Shown in pieces: positions 35,326 through 44,614 of a stretch of 64,000 nt of DNA. The position numbers and the translations under genes were made by a program. Under the pieces are notes generated by a model. It searched no databases, had not been told where the DNA came from, and saw only the letters and a program-made list of their open reading frames with translations. The stretch is from Prevotellaceae bacterium (GTDB lineage Bacteria; Bacteroidota; Bacteroidia; Bacteroidales; Muribaculaceae). Each line of letters opens with the position of its first letter. Position 1 is the first letter of the stretch. The DNA lies in NCBI GenBank assembly GCA_021772015.1, contig JAETNS010000002.1, forward strand, positions 124,001 through 188,000, given 5' to 3'.

Positions 35326-36357
35326 TCAATGAGTGGCGGAGCATTGGGCTGCTTCGCGGTAGAGCAGGTTGAGTACTACCTCGGTCACTGTCCGGAGGGT
35401 CTCGCGGTCTATCGAGGCGAGATTGTCGGAGGTGGTGTGCCAGGTGGGATTGAAACTGCCTGTATGGGGATTGGCACTCTCTATTATGTCTATGCAGGGG
35501 ATTCCTGCCCTGTTGATGTAGAGGTGGTCGTCGATGACCGATCCGCCTATTGAGTTGGGGAAACGGTCGGCGAATCCTGACGCGTTGGCCAAGGCCCATA
35601 CTTTGTCGACTACCGGCTTGGCGTAGGTCTGCGAGATGTATTCCCGATGGAAGACTGCGTCTTTGCCCCCGACCATGTCGAGCAGCACGCCGTAGAGGGG
35701 GCGGTCAGTGGGGGAGTATGGCATCGCGTCGACCCATTTCTGGGTGCCGAGACACCATGTGTCCTCATCGTCGCCGCCGGAGCGTCCTGAATCTTCCAGG
35801 TCAACCAGCAGGAGATCCACGCCGAAATCTTTCAGCGGTGTGGCTTTCAGGCAACGGGCTGTCTCAAGCAGCACGGCCACACCGGAAGCTCCGTCGTTGG
35901 CTCCGTCAATCGGTGTCTGACGGTTTTCAGGTCGGGGATCCTCATCGGCCCAGGGTCTGGTGTCATAATGGGCCACAAGCAGGATGCGGTTTGAAGCTTC
36001 GGGGTTTATCCGGCCCATGATATTATAGGCGGTCAGTGCGGAGCCATCCCAGGTGGTTACGGGGGCGGTCTGGGTGATCACAGTGTCGACACTGTAAAAT
36101 TTCAGACGTTCTGTCAGATATCTGCGGCAATCTTCATGGCTCTTCGAGCCTGGCACACGCGGTCCGAAACCGACCTGTGCTGCCACGAATCCTATCAGGG
36201 AGTCTGCGTCGGCTTTGACCGGGGCATCCGCTCCGGCTTGGGCCTCGTTTTCAGTTGTGTTCCCGGTATCTTTCCCGGCATCCGCAGCTTTCCCGCCACA
36301 GGATATCAGTCCCATGATCATTGCCGTGAACATCGCCAGGATGGATTTATTCTTCAT
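35326..36357 (-). CDS. M28-family zinc peptidase or glutaminyl cyclase-like lipoprotein
   Basis: 343 residues from the ATG at 36355-36357 (MKNKSILAMFTAMIMGLISC); 11 extra codons are open upstream but would overlap the promoter. The lipobox GLISCGG (Cys20) marks an exported lipoprotein. Metal-binding motifs of the M28/QC fold are LLVAHYDTRPWADEDP, DGANDGASGVAVLLE and LLLVDLEDSG, with the late His in WHTTSDN. The HYDTR and DGANDGASG forms resemble glutaminyl-peptide cyclotransferases as much as aminopeptidases, so the reaction is not settled. It has an unusually close promoter (36364-36395). Confidence 0.85.
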   Translation of the reverse strand: MKNKSILAMFTAMIMGLISCGGKAADAGKDTGNTTENEAQAGADAPVKADADSLIGFVAAQVGFGPRVPGSKSHEDCRRYLTERLKFYSVDTVITQTAPVTTWDGSALTAYNIMGRINPEASNRILLVAHYDTRPWADEDPRPENRQTPIDGANDGASGVAVLLETARCLKATPLKDFGVDLLLVDLEDSGRSGGDDEDTWCLGTQKWVDAMPYSPTDRPLYGVLLDMVGGKDAVFHREYISQTYAKPVVDKVWALANASGFADRFPNSIGGSVIDDHLYINRAGIPCIDIIESANPHTGSFNPTWHTTSDNLASIDRETLRTVTEVVLNLLYREAAQCSATH

Positions 36358-36363
36358 AATCCA

Positions 36364-36395
36364 CAAAATTACGTTTTTTGCCATTCCCATCCAAA
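36364..36395 (-). promoter_or_regulatory. Promoter giving a (near-)leaderless M28 transcript
   Basis: On the minus strand TTTG (36395-36392), a 20-bp spacer and TAATTTTG (36371-36364) form a full consensus promoter. The ATG begins only 7 nt after the -7 box, so the mRNA should start at or beside the start codon. Confidence 0.7.
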
Positions 36396-36452
36396 CATCC
36401 GTCCAAAAAACGACCGTAATTCTGTGTCAGACTTGATAATTGTGGCTAAAAA

Positions 36453-37148
36453 TCACTCTTGGGTGGCGGTTTTTTTGAAGAGCAGGGTTGAAAGGGATGG
36501 GTCGGCGGAGTTTGAGAGGCAGATACGCAGGGCGTGGAGGGAGGGGCGGCTCCATAGCCGGGCTATGTCGAAGGCTACATAATACTGGCGGTCGAATGTC
36601 GGGGCTGAGGATGGGCGGAGATGGTACAGGTAGGCCGTGGGGATCGGATCGTCGGCTGTCGAGGGGTCGAGAACGAGGGCGAAACGGCGTGGCGTGGTGT
36701 CGTAACCAAGACGCAGGCGCATACATATCTTGTTTCCGGCACGCCAGGCGGCGAGCAGCCATACCGGATCGGTGTCCCAGCCTTGGATATCTTCGGAGGT
36801 CTTTGCTTCCTGGAGGGGAATGTTGGTTATGGTGGCCCAGCTGTGGATGGTTATCGGGGAGTCAGTATAGGGATGGCCGTTCAGTGGGGTGTATGCGGCG
36901 AGGATCGATGTCCCCTCTTCGGGGGCTTGGTCTCCCAAGGCTCCGGCCGGAGCGGTAAGGATGACAGGGTTGTCGCTGTCAGGTCGGTAGAGATTGAGGA
37001 CGGTCTGTTGTGAGCCGTCGGGGGAGGCGACTTCGCAGATGTCGTAAAGGGTGGCGGGATGAGGCCGGTCGCTCCCGTCGTCATGGCAGGAGGAGAGCAA
37101 CAGAAGCGGGAGCAGGGCTGATATGAGACAACGCAGGGCAGCTTTCAT
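36453..37148 (-). CDS. NigD-like lipoprotein
   Basis: 231 residues. The signal peptide MKAALRCLISALLPLLLL ends in the lipobox LLSSCHDD (Cys21), followed by an Asp/Gly-rich spacer. The layout, an OB-like N-terminal half (TLYDICEVASPDGSQQTVLN) and a C-terminal beta domain (DPVWLLAAWRAGNKICMRLR and TFDRQYYVAFDIARLW), resembles the NigD family of Bacteroidetes lipoproteins, first named from Bacteroides bacteriocin regions. Function is not established. I rate NigD membership as probable, not certain. Codon use fits the neighbourhood. Confidence 0.6.
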   Translation of the reverse strand: MKAALRCLISALLPLLLLSSCHDDGSDRPHPATLYDICEVASPDGSQQTVLNLYRPDSDNPVILTAPAGALGDQAPEEGTSILAAYTPLNGHPYTDSPITIHSWATITNIPLQEAKTSEDIQGWDTDPVWLLAAWRAGNKICMRLRLGYDTTPRRFALVLDPSTADDPIPTAYLYHLRPSSAPTFDRQYYVAFDIARLWSRPSLHALRICLSNSADPSLSTLLFKKTATQE

Positions 37149-37167
37149 TGGGACGGATTATTGGTTT

Positions 37168-37182
37168 CCCTCGCTTCGCTCG
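37168..37182 (+). repeat. CCCTCGCTTCGCTCG interspersed motif, copy 3
   Basis: Same 15-mer as at 3746 and 6717, followed by GGGCACAGGACTTGG. It lies 20 bp upstream of the NigD-like gene. The rest of 37183-37343 is purine-rich (AGAGAGAT-type runs) and shows no gene. Confidence 0.6.
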
Positions 37183-37343
37183 GGCACAGGACTTGGAGGG
37201 GACATCCCGCAGGCGATAGAGCACGATTGAAGAGAGGAAAGTAGAGAGATAGAGAGAGGGAATATAAAATAAATATAAGAAGACAGAAAATAGAGGAAGA
37301 GAATTGATAATCGGCGAAGTTTTACTTATTACCAATTATTTTT

Positions 37344-37427
37344 AATTATGAATTATGAATTATGAATTATGAATTATGAATTATGAATTATGAATTATGA
37401 ATTATGAATTATGAATTATGAATTATT
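37344..37427. repeat. AATTATG heptamer tandem array
   Basis: Eleven perfect AATTATG units (37344-37420) plus one imperfect unit. The stop codon of the ABC ATPase gene (37416-37418) lies inside the array, so the coding end VNNS-stop is written in repeat units, as in ruvB. Confidence 0.95.
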
Positions 37428-38075
37428 GACTATTTTCCCGTCGGCGATGTGGATCACGCGGTTGGAGCGGGAGGCGAGGGCTTCGTCATGGGTGACGATG
37501 ACAAAGGTCTGGTCCCTGTCGTCGCGCAGGCGGAAAAGCAGGTCGTAAAGCTCGCGGCGGTTGGCGGAGTCGAGGCTGCCTGACGGCTCGTCGGCGAGGA
37601 CTACCGCCGGGTTGTTGACAAGGGCGCGGGCGACGGCGGCACGTTGGCGTTCACCTCCCGACAGCTGGGCGGGACGGTGGGAAGCTCGCCCCGACAGGCC
37701 GAGGTAATCGATCAGTTCGGTAGCGCGGCGGAAAGCCTCGCTGCGCCGTTCACCCCCGATAAGGGCTGGCATGGCGACATTTTCGAGCAACGAGAACTCG
37801 GGGAGGAGCTGATGGAACTGGAAGACGAAGCCGATATTTTTGTTGCGGAAGCGGGCAATGGCTTTCGCGCCGAGGGAGAAGACATTTGTCCCGGAATACT
37901 CCACGGTGCCGGAGTCCGGGCGGTCGAGAGTGCCGAGGATCTGGAGGAGGGTGGTCTTCCCGGCTCCGCTGGCCCCGACGATCGAAAGTATCTCCCCCTC
38001 ACACACATCGAGGTCGACCCCCCGGAGCACCTCCAGGCGGTCGAAACTCTTGTGTATGCCCCGCATCGTGATCAT
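37416..38075 (-). CDS. ABC transporter ATP-binding protein, LolD-like
   Basis: 219 residues. Walker A GASGAGKT (34-41), Q-loop region [20 protein letters not shown], signature [15 protein letters not shown], Walker [10 protein letters not shown] and the switch His in VIVTHDEAL. The Q-loop/ELSLLEN arrangement is that of the LolD/MacB/FtsE group, which work with a permease in lipoprotein sorting or mechanotransmission. No permease gene is adjacent, so it is an orphan ATPase here. Its start overlaps the gpsA stop by four bases, and its 3' end runs into the heptamer array. Confidence 0.9.
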   Translation of the reverse strand: MITMRGIHKSFDRLEVLRGVDLDVCEGEILSIVGASGAGKTTLLQILGTLDRPDSGTVEYSGTNVFSLGAKAIARFRNKNIGFVFQFHQLLPEFSLLENVAMPALIGGERRSEAFRRATELIDYLGLSGRASHRPAQLSGGERQRAAVARALVNNPAVVLADEPSGSLDSANRRELYDLLFRLRDDRDQTFVIVTHDEALASRSNRVIHIADGKIVNNS

Positions 38076-39085
38076 GTCAGCTTGTCAGCGATGCGTGATA
38101 TGGCGTATTCGGGGCGGACACGCCGGTAGAGGATATCATAGACAGCCTCTGCGATAGGCATGTAGACCTCATACTCCGTATTTATCTCATGGATGCACTT
38201 GGCTCCGTAATATCCTTCGGCGGTCTGCTCCATCTCCATGCGGGCCGCTTTCACGGAGTAACCTTTCCCGATCATGGAGCCGAAATTGTGGTTGCGCGAG
38301 AAGCGGGAGTAGGAGGTCACGAGCAGGTCGCCCAGATAGACGGAGTCGCATATCTGGCGCGGACGCGGGTTGACCGCGTCAAGGAAATGCTCCATCTCGC
38401 GGATGGCGTTGGAGACGAGCATGGCCAGGAAGTTGTCGCCCCGTTTCATGCCGTGTACGATTCCGGCGGCTATGGCGTAGATGTTTTTCATCACCCCGGC
38501 ATACTCGATGCCGTCAACGTCGGTCGACAGGATCGCGTGGCAGTTGCGGGCTCCGGGGCCGCAGAGACAGTTGCCGAATTTCTCAGCCATTTCAATGTTC
38601 TCGCATCCCACCGTCAGATATGAGGGGCGCTCCAGGGCTACCTCCTCGGCGTGGCAAGGGCCGGAGACGACGAGCGTGTGGTCGCGCTTCACGCCGAATT
38701 TCTCGATCATATAGTCTGTCACCAGCAGGTTCTCGTCGGGGACGATACCCTTGACAGCCGAGACGATGTATTTGTCGCTCAGGTCAACATCCACTTTCTC
38801 AAGGTGGCTCTTGAAATATGGGGAGGGCATGACCAGCAGTAGCGTGTCGGCCTCTGTTGCCACGTGGTTTATGTCTGACGAGAACTCGATGCGAGAGGTG
38901 TCGAAGGCAACATCGGTGAGATACGCCGGGTTATGGCCCAGGCGCATGAACTCCTCGATGCGGTCGTCGCGCCGCATGTACCATATTATTGACTCGCAGT
39001 TTTTAAGCAGGAGCTTGGCCAGGGCTGTCGCCCAGCTGCCCCCTCCCATGACGGCCACCCGTCCGGGAAAATCATTGCGTGACAT
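38072..39085 (-). CDS. gpsA: NAD(P)H-dependent glycerol-3-phosphate dehydrogenase
   Basis: 337 residues. It reduces dihydroxyacetone phosphate to sn-glycerol-3-phosphate for phospholipid synthesis. N-terminal Rossmann motif [15 protein letters not shown] (8-22), then [34 protein letters not shown] and [20 protein letters not shown], which holds the catalytic Lys. [10 protein letters not shown]-type and [12 protein letters not shown] blocks follow. Bacteroidetes GpsA proteins have this size. It lies 20 nt after lysS and overlaps the LolD-like gene, so lysS-gpsA-ABC form an operon. Confidence 0.95.
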   Translation of the reverse strand: MSRNDFPGRVAVMGGGSWATALAKLLLKNCESIIWYMRRDDRIEEFMRLGHNPAYLTDVAFDTSRIEFSSDINHVATEADTLLLVMPSPYFKSHLEKVDVDLSDKYIVSAVKGIVPDENLLVTDYMIEKFGVKRDHTLVVSGPCHAEEVALERPSYLTVGCENIEMAEKFGNCLCGPGARNCHAILSTDVDGIEYAGVMKNIYAIAAGIVHGMKRGDNFLAMLVSNAIREMEHFLDAVNPRPRQICDSVYLGDLLVTSYSRFSRNHNFGSMIGKGYSVKAARMEMEQTAEGYYGAKCIHEINTEYEVYMPIAEAVYDILYRRVRPEYAISRIADKLT

Positions 39086-39105
39086 TGCTTCCGGATTAGT
39101 GGTTG

Positions 39106-40887
39106 TTATTCTTCGTTATTGGCCGGATACATCTCCAGGGCGGCAGCCACCCATCCCTTGATCTCGTCGGGCTGGGGATTCTTGAGCTGGAGCTTGTACT
39201 TCTTGTTGATTCCGAGCAGTTCCTGCTGTAGTTTGCCGGGAACGGCGGAGGCGAGGGCCTCTACGGTCAGGAATCCGGCTTTCTGTATTGGAGCCACCCA
39301 TTCGGCGGGAACGCCGATGGCGGTGAACGCCTCCTCCTTGTCGCGGCGCGCCACTTTCTCGGGGCGCATCTGGGGGAAGAGCAATACCTCCTGTATGGTT
39401 GTCTGGCCGGTCATCAGCATTACCAGGCGGTCCATGCCGATACCCATGCCGGATGTCGGGGGCATCCCGTATTCGAGGGCGCGGATGAAGTCGTGGTCGA
39501 TGATCATCGCCTCGTCGTCACCCTTTTCCGACAGTTTCATCTGCTCTACGAAACGCTCATACTGGTCGATCGGGTCATTAAGCTCGGAATAGGCGTTGGC
39601 CAGCTCCTTGCCGTTGACCATCAGCTCGAAACGCTCGGTAAGCTCCGGGTTCTCGCGGTGGCGTTTGGTAAGGGGTGACATCTCGATCGGGTAGTCGATG
39701 ATGAATGTCGGCTGGATGTATGTCCCCTCGCATTTCTCTCCGAAGATCTCGTCGATGAGCTTCCCTTTTCCCATCGTGTCGTCGACCTCGATGCCCATCT
39801 CCTTGGCGGCCGCGCGCAGCTCCTCCTCGTTCTTTCCGGCAATGTCGAAACCGGTATGCTCGAGGATAGCGTCACGCATTGTCACACGGCGGAAGGGTGC
39901 CTTGAAGCTGATCTCCTTGTCGCCGACCTTCACAGTGTCGGTGCCGTTGACCTCCATGCAGATACGTTCGAGCATCTTCTCGGTGAAGTCCATCATCCAG
40001 TTGTAGTCCTTGTAGGAGACATAGATCTCCATGCAGGTGAACTCCGGGTTGTGGGTGCGGTCCATACCCTCGTTGCGGAAGTTCTTCGAGAACTCGTAGA
40101 CCCCCTCGAAGCCGCCGACGATCAGGCGTTTGAGGTAAAGCTCGTCGGCGATACGCATGTAGAGGGGAATGTCGAGGGCGTTGTGGTGGGTTATGAACGG
40201 GCGGGCCGACGCTCCTCCGGGGATCGCCTGGAGGATGGGGGTCTCCACCTCCATGTAGCCATGCTCGTTGAAATAATTGCGCATCGAATTGAACACCTTG
40301 GTGCGCTTGATGAAAATCTCTTTGACCCCGTCGTTGACAACCAGGTCGACATAGCGGCGGCGGTAGCGAAGTTCCGGGTCGTCGAACGCGTCGTATGTCA
40401 CCCCGTCCTTGACCTTGACGATAGGCAGCGGGCGCAGCGACTTGCTAAGCACCGTCAGCTTGCGGGCGTGGATCGAGATCTCACCCGTCTGGGTGCGGAA
40501 CACGAATCCCTCCACACCCACGAAGTCGCCGATGTCGAGGAGTTTCTTGAAGACAGTGTTGTAAAGCTCCTTGTCCTCCCCGGGGCAGATCTCGTCGCGG
40601 TTGACATAGACCTGGATGCGTCCGTTGGCATCCTGCAGCTCCATGAACGAGGCCTTGCCCATGATGCGGCGACTCATAACACGGCCGGCCACGACAACCT
40701 CGCGGGGAGCCTCCGTCGGATTCCCCTCCGCGTCGGTCTCCGGGTCACGGAAATCGGCCTTTATCTCATCAGTATGGGCGTTGACGGGAAACTCCGCTGC
40801 GGGATAGGGATCGATCCCCATCGCGCGCATCTGGTCAAGTGATCCGCGTCTGACTATCTCTTGTTCGCTAAGTTCGAGAATATTCAT
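39106..40887 (-). CDS. lysS: Lysine--tRNA ligase (class II)
   Basis: 593 residues. The OB-fold anticodon-binding domain (about 60-160: [20 protein letters not shown]) is followed by the class II catalytic core: motif 1 region [18 protein letters not shown], motif 2 [20 protein letters not shown] and motif 3 [18 protein letters not shown]. The core ends near residue 515 and a C-terminal extension of about 75 residues follows ([30 protein letters not shown]), a common feature of Bacteroidetes LysS that includes a helix-hairpin-like segment. It begins the lysS-gpsA-ABC operon. Confidence 0.97.
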   Translation of the reverse strand: MNILELSEQEIVRRGSLDQMRAMGIDPYPAAEFPVNAHTDEIKADFRDPETDAEGNPTEAPREVVVAGRVMSRRIMGKASFMELQDANGRIQVYVNRDEICPGEDKELYNTVFKKLLDIGDFVGVEGFVFRTQTGEISIHARKLTVLSKSLRPLPIVKVKDGVTYDAFDDPELRYRRRYVDLVVNDGVKEIFIKRTKVFNSMRNYFNEHGYMEVETPILQAIPGGASARPFITHHNALDIPLYMRIADELYLKRLIVGGFEGVYEFSKNFRNEGMDRTHNPEFTCMEIYVSYKDYNWMMDFTEKMLERICMEVNGTDTVKVGDKEISFKAPFRRVTMRDAILEHTGFDIAGKNEEELRAAAKEMGIEVDDTMGKGKLIDEIFGEKCEGTYIQPTFIIDYPIEMSPLTKRHRENPELTERFELMVNGKELANAYSELNDPIDQYERFVEQMKLSEKGDDEAMIIDHDFIRALEYGMPPTSGMGIGMDRLVMLMTGQTTIQEVLLFPQMRPEKVARRDKEEAFTAIGVPAEWVAPIQKAGFLTVEALASAVPGKLQQELLGINKKYKLQLKNPQPDEIKGWVAAALEMYPANNEE

Positions 40888-40922
40888 CTGTAGAAAGATT
40901 CAAAAAGATTCCAAAATTACCG

Positions 40923-40930
40923 CAAAGTTA
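40923..40930 (-). promoter_or_regulatory. -7 box of the lysS operon
   Basis: TAACTTTG on the minus strand, about 35 nt before the ATG. A second match, TAATTTTG, lies at 40919-40912. Confidence 0.5.
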
Positions 40931-41001
40931 ATAAATTACCCCCGAAAAACCCTGCTGAAAGCCGAAAATGTCTCCCCTCCGACAAAAAACAGCCCGAAAA
41001 T

Positions 41002-41032
41002 TTTGCGGATTGCGAAAAATCCCCTAACTTTG
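41002..41032 (+). promoter_or_regulatory. Promoter of tRNA-Ala
   Basis: TTTG (41002-41005), a 19-bp spacer and TAACTTTG (41025-41032) lie 12 nt before the mature 5' end of the tRNA. Confidence 0.75.
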
Positions 41033-41044
41033 CAACGCAAAATC

Positions 41045-41118
41045 GGGGTACTAGCTCATCTGGCTAGAGCGCGACACTGGCAGTGTCGAGGTGAGCGGTT
41101 CGAGTCCGCTGTACTCCA
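41045..41118 (+). tRNA. tRNA-Ala (anticodon GGC)
   Basis: 74 nt. Acceptor stem GGGGTAC with GTACTCC, including the G3-U70 wobble pair that marks alanine tRNAs; the discriminator is A. The anticodon arm CGACA-CTGGCAG-TGTCG gives GGC. T-arm GTTCGAGTC. CCA is not encoded. Confidence 0.96.
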
Positions 41119-41127
41119 CTCCCCATC

Positions 41128-41161
41128 AACCTGCCGACCGTTTCAAACGGCCGGCAGGTTT
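41128..41161 (+). terminator. tRNA-Ala terminator
   Basis: AACCTGCCG (41128-41136), extended by ACCGTTT, pairs with the second half ending CGGCAGGTT (41152-41160), followed by T-rich sequence. 41162-41337 holds no gene. Confidence 0.7.
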
Positions 41162-41337
41162 CGTTATTTGGCCGTCCACCGTCTCCTCGTCTTGGAGTGT
41201 TCATCAATTCCGAGCGAATAAACTTTGAACGGTGGATTATACTCTGCAAGAAACCGCCGAAGTGCAATCTAATTGCCATAAATAGCCTTAACCTCAATAA
41301 ATTTTTGTAATTTTGCATTTGTAATACCACTGATTAT

Positions 41338-42768
41338 ATGGCGATTGATTTAGACTACATACGGCATTTGGCTGAAAACCATGAGGGTGTTGATGTTGAG
41401 TTTAAGGAATCCACGGGCCAACTTGACCGAGGTATGGAAACTTTGTGCGGTATGCTCAATGGCGTTGGTGGTATTGTAATATTCGGCATTAAAAATTCCG
41501 GAAAGATTATAGGACAGGAAATAAGCGATAAGACAACCCGCATGATTGGTGAGGCCTTATGTCGCTTCGAGCCATCGGTGGACATCCGGCAAAAATACAT
41601 GCCGTTGCCTGATTCCGATAAACAACTGATTGTATTTGAAGCGGAGGGGAATAGCCCTGACAGACCTTATTCATACGATGGCAGACCTTACCAACGACAC
41701 GACAGTGTCACATCCGTCATGCCGCACGATAGATATTCGCGTATGATAATGCACCGTGGCGGCCTCAAATACAAGTGGGACACCTTGCCTAACGAGAATC
41801 TGAAATTTGAGGATCTTGACGAGAGTAGAATTCATTGGGCAATACGACAGGCTCTTGAATTGGGGCGGTTGAAAGATGGCGCGTACACTCGCGATCCGAT
41901 TGCTATTCTGGAAAAATTCAAGGTGCTTAAAAACGGTGTGTATAATAATGCCGCAGCTGTGCTTTTCGGCAAGGATTTCTTTTACTATCATAACTGCATC
42001 ATCCGGCTTGCCCGTTTCCGTGGCACCGACAAACGAGAGTTTATCGACAACCAACAGATTGAGGGCAACATCTTTGAGTTGCTAAACGAAGTCACTCCTT
42101 TCTTCCTGAAACATCTTTCGGTGACAAGTCGAATGGAGGGTATGTATCGGAAGGATGAACTGGAAGTACCAATAACGGCGTTGCGTGAGTGCTGTGCCAA
42201 TGCGCTGGCACACATGGACTGGAGAAAGACTGCCTCGGTCGGTGTCGCCATATATGATGACCGCATTGAGATTGAAAACGCGGGAATGCTTCCCGAAGAC
42301 ATACCGGCGGCTCAACTGGCATACGGCTCACATATACTTGAATCCCATACATCGGAACCGCCAAACGAAACAATAGCTCGCGTCATGTATTACAGTGGCG
42401 TGATCGAGCATTGGGGCAGAGGTCTGTCGATGATATTTGAAGAATGCGAACGTGCAGGACTTCCGCAGCCGACAGTGACCGATGAGAGAGGAGTGGTAAG
42501 GGTAATTTTTAAGCGCCCTGATTTATCGGCTCATAAGAATGACATGATAAATGGCACGATAAATGACATGATAAATGACACGATAAATGACAATGAAAAG
42601 TTGATATATAATCGTATCGTAGCTTCTCCGGGAATCAGTGCGGTCGCTTTGGCTGATGAGTTCGGCAAGAGTGTCAGAACTATAATGAGAGCATTGAAAC
42701 ACTTGGTAGAACTAAATATTATAGAATATCGAGGTTCTAAAAAAACAGGAGGCTATTTCAGTCTGTGA
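41338..42768 (+). CDS. AlbA_2/Schlafen-type ATP-binding regulator
   Basis: 476 residues. The N-terminal AlbA_2 (Schlafen-like) domain spans about 1-130, with GVDVEFKESTGQLDRGMETL and GGIVIFGIKNSGKIIGQE. The middle is a GHKL-like ATP-binding region (about 250-395) with ALRECCANALAHMDWR, DDRIEIENAGMLPEDI and MYYSGVIEHWGRGLSMIFEE. A C-terminal winged helix closes it (AVALADEFGKSVRTIMRALK). Proteins of this build are common Bacteroidetes regulators near accessory genes. A linker of four 12-bp repeat units (INDMINDTINDN pattern, residues about 402-417) separates the ATPase part from the helix domain and could vary in length. Confidence 0.85.
   Translation: MAIDLDYIRHLAENHEGVDVEFKESTGQLDRGMETLCGMLNGVGGIVIFGIKNSGKIIGQEISDKTTRMIGEALCRFEPSVDIRQKYMPLPDSDKQLIVFEAEGNSPDRPYSYDGRPYQRHDSVTSVMPHDRYSRMIMHRGGLKYKWDTLPNENLKFEDLDESRIHWAIRQALELGRLKDGAYTRDPIAILEKFKVLKNGVYNNAAAVLFGKDFFYYHNCIIRLARFRGTDKREFIDNQQIEGNIFELLNEVTPFFLKHLSVTSRMEGMYRKDELEVPITALRECCANALAHMDWRKTASVGVAIYDDRIEIENAGMLPEDIPAAQLAYGSHILESHTSEPPNETIARVMYYSGVIEHWGRGLSMIFEECERAGLPQPTVTDERGVVRVIFKRPDLSAHKNDMINGTINDMINDTINDNEKLIYNRIVASPGISAVALADEFGKSVRTIMRALKHLVELNIIEYRGSKKTGGYFSL
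42541..42588 (+). repeat. Coding 12-bp minisatellite, four units
   Basis: GACATGATAAAT, GGCACGATAAAT, GACATGATAAAT and GACACGATAAAT follow in a row, in frame. Gain or loss of one unit would add or remove four residues without a frameshift. Confidence 0.9.
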
Positions 42769-42868
42769 CACTCAATTTGCGTGTGGCTGTGATGCTGCGT
42801 GACCGTAATTGAGTTCTATTTGCCTCATACTAAAAAAGAGATTAGTAAGAATTTTAATTGAAGATTAC

Positions 42869-44218
42869 ATGTGTCGAATATCATTTCTGATGCTTCTGAT
42901 AATCATGAGCTTTCGTGTCGTGGCCTATGATTTCAAATATAAAGGGTTGTGCTACAATATTCTGTCTGAAAAAGACAGAACTGTAGAGGTGACAGAGGGA
43001 GATTATGACTCCAGATCCGAAGGAAGCTTAAGCGTGCCATCAAAAGTAAGTTACAATGGGATTTCATATAAGGTGACGACCATCGGTTACCGAGCTTTCT
43101 ACGACTGTGACGGACTGGTATCCGTGACTATCCCCAACTCTGTCTCCACCATCGGTGGGGATGCTTTTAGTGGTTGCACCGGTTTGACTTCCGTTAACAT
43201 TCCCAATTCTGTAACCATCATTGACGAGTTGGCATTCAATTATTGCACCGGTCTGACTTCTGTTGATATTCCTTCCTCTGTTGTCACCATAGGTAGTAGA
43301 GCTTTCTCTTATTGTAGTGGATTGACCTCAGTGACTGTCCCAAGCTCCGTGACCACAATCGGAGACAATCCGTTCAGTAATTGCAGCGGCCTGATCAGCA
43401 TACTCGTCGATGAGGGCAATCCATATTATAACTCGATTGACGGGATATTGTATGATAAAAATGCCTCTATTCTAATATGTTGTCCGGGTGGTAAGAAGAC
43501 AGTTAACATACCTACTTCGGTATCCACCATCGGCGGAGGTGCTTTTAGTGGCTGCAACGGTATGACATCAATTGATATCCCCGGCTCTGTAACCTCAATA
43601 GGAGACGATGCTTTCTCCGATTGCGGTGGATTGACCCATGTGTCCATTCCCGGCTCGATCTCAGTCATTGGTAATGGCATTTTCAGCTATTGCAGTGGCC
43701 TGACATCAATAGATATCCCCGACTCCGTGACCTCCATAGGGGATTATGCCTTCTTCCGGTGTGACGGGCTTAAATCTGTAATCATTCCCAACTCTGTGAC
43801 CTCTATTGGCTACGGTGCTTTTTTCTGCAAGGAACTGATATCCGTCTATTGTCATGCCGCCTTTCCTCCTGACTTGTTCAGCCCACCATTCAATGATTCC
43901 ACCTTGGAAGGTGTATTGTATGTCCCGAAAGGATGTAAAGCTGTTTATGAGACAGTCTTTCTTTGGAATGATTTCCGGCATATCGAGGAAATGGATTTCA
44001 GTGGGGTAGATGAGACAAAGACTGATAGTGACGGATTTGGTGTCTCGGTGGCAAATGGAGAGATACATATTGACAATATTGATGGGGGGACTTTTGTTGA
44101 GTTACTCGATATTTCAGGCAAGAGTGTCTTCAAAGGGCATCGCAGTGTGATATCGGGTCTTGCGAATGGGGTATATGTGGTAAAAGTAGAGGATAAAGTA
44201 AAAAAGATCCGGCTATGA
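42869..44218 (+). CDS. BspA-like leucine-rich-repeat secreted protein
   Basis: 449 residues from the ATG at 42869; an ATG-less extension to 42809 is unlikely to be used. Signal peptide MCRISFLMLLIIMSFRVVA, then mature YDFKYKGLCYNILSEKD. About twelve LRR_5 repeats of about 23 residues follow, each with a core like GLTSVDIPSSVTTIGDDAF. The last 70 residues (FVELLDISGKSVFKGH, GLANGVYVVKVEDKVKKIRL) form a secretion-type C-terminal domain. BspA-type LRR proteins bind host or microbial surfaces. It is a paralogue of the proteins at 61316 and 52137 and shares the YDFxxxGxCYxI start with the former. Low GC. Confidence 0.9.
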   Translation: MCRISFLMLLIIMSFRVVAYDFKYKGLCYNILSEKDRTVEVTEGDYDSRSEGSLSVPSKVSYNGISYKVTTIGYRAFYDCDGLVSVTIPNSVSTIGGDAFSGCTGLTSVNIPNSVTIIDELAFNYCTGLTSVDIPSSVVTIGSRAFSYCSGLTSVTVPSSVTTIGDNPFSNCSGLISILVDEGNPYYNSIDGILYDKNASILICCPGGKKTVNIPTSVSTIGGGAFSGCNGMTSIDIPGSVTSIGDDAFSDCGGLTHVSIPGSISVIGNGIFSYCSGLTSIDIPDSVTSIGDYAFFRCDGLKSVIIPNSVTSIGYGAFFCKELISVYCHAAFPPDLFSPPFNDSTLEGVLYVPKGCKAVYETVFLWNDFRHIEEMDFSGVDETKTDSDGFGVSVANGEIHIDNIDGGTFVELLDISGKSVFKGHRSVISGLANGVYVVKVEDKVKKIRL

Positions 44219-44280
44219 TATCCGGCGAAGCCGATGAAACGAAATTCGCTCCTAAATGTTTATATTTCAAGAAACTTCCG

Positions 44281-44288
44281 TATCTTTG
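44281..44288 (+). promoter_or_regulatory. -7 box of the MntA/HepT operon
   Basis: TATCTTTG 20 nt before the ATG at 44309. No good -33 element was seen. Confidence 0.5.
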
Positions 44289-44308
44289 CGGTTATAAGAT
44301 GATTGCCT

Positions 44309-44614
44309 ATGAAGCTGATTGAACTGAACCTGCAGAGGATTTTTGAGCTTTGCCGCAAGCACAAGGTCAAGACTTTGGCTGTCTTTGGATCTATCCTCAC
44401 GGACAGGTTCAACGACCAGAGTGATGTCGACCTGTTGGTTGACTTCGAGCCTATCGATCATGACAAGTTCGATTATGTCAGCAATTATTTCGGATTGCGT
44501 GACGCTTTGGAACTCTTGTTTAATCGTAAGGTGGATTTAATTGAGGAAAAAGGTTTGAGAAATAAATATTTTATTGCAAATGTCAATCGTACAAAACAGA
44601 TGATTTATGGCTAA
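44309..44614 (+). CDS. MntA-type nucleotidyltransferase antitoxin
   Basis: 101 residues from the ATG at 44309. Minimal nucleotidyltransferase (MNT) fold with the GSX10DXD motif: Gly27-Ser28 in AVFGSILTDRFNDQSDVDLL, and Asp39 and Asp41. In characterised pairs MntA adenylylates the HepT toxin and so silences it. The stop overlaps the start of the HepT gene by eight bases. The AT content is higher than in the core genes. The call rests on fold motif plus partner. Confidence 0.9.
   Translation: MKLIELNLQRIFELCRKHKVKTLAVFGSILTDRFNDQSDVDLLVDFEPIDHDKFDYVSNYFGLRDALELLFNRKVDLIEEKGLRNKYFIANVNRTKQMIYG

Noticed and set aside
37344-37427. Heptamer array considered as a CRISPR array
   Set aside because: Units are 7 bp with no spacers, and no cas genes occur in the window.
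39856-40842. A 328-codon frame on the plus strand opposite lysS
   Set aside because: Antisense shadow of the lysS core; the aminoacyl-tRNA synthetase motifs are all on the minus strand.
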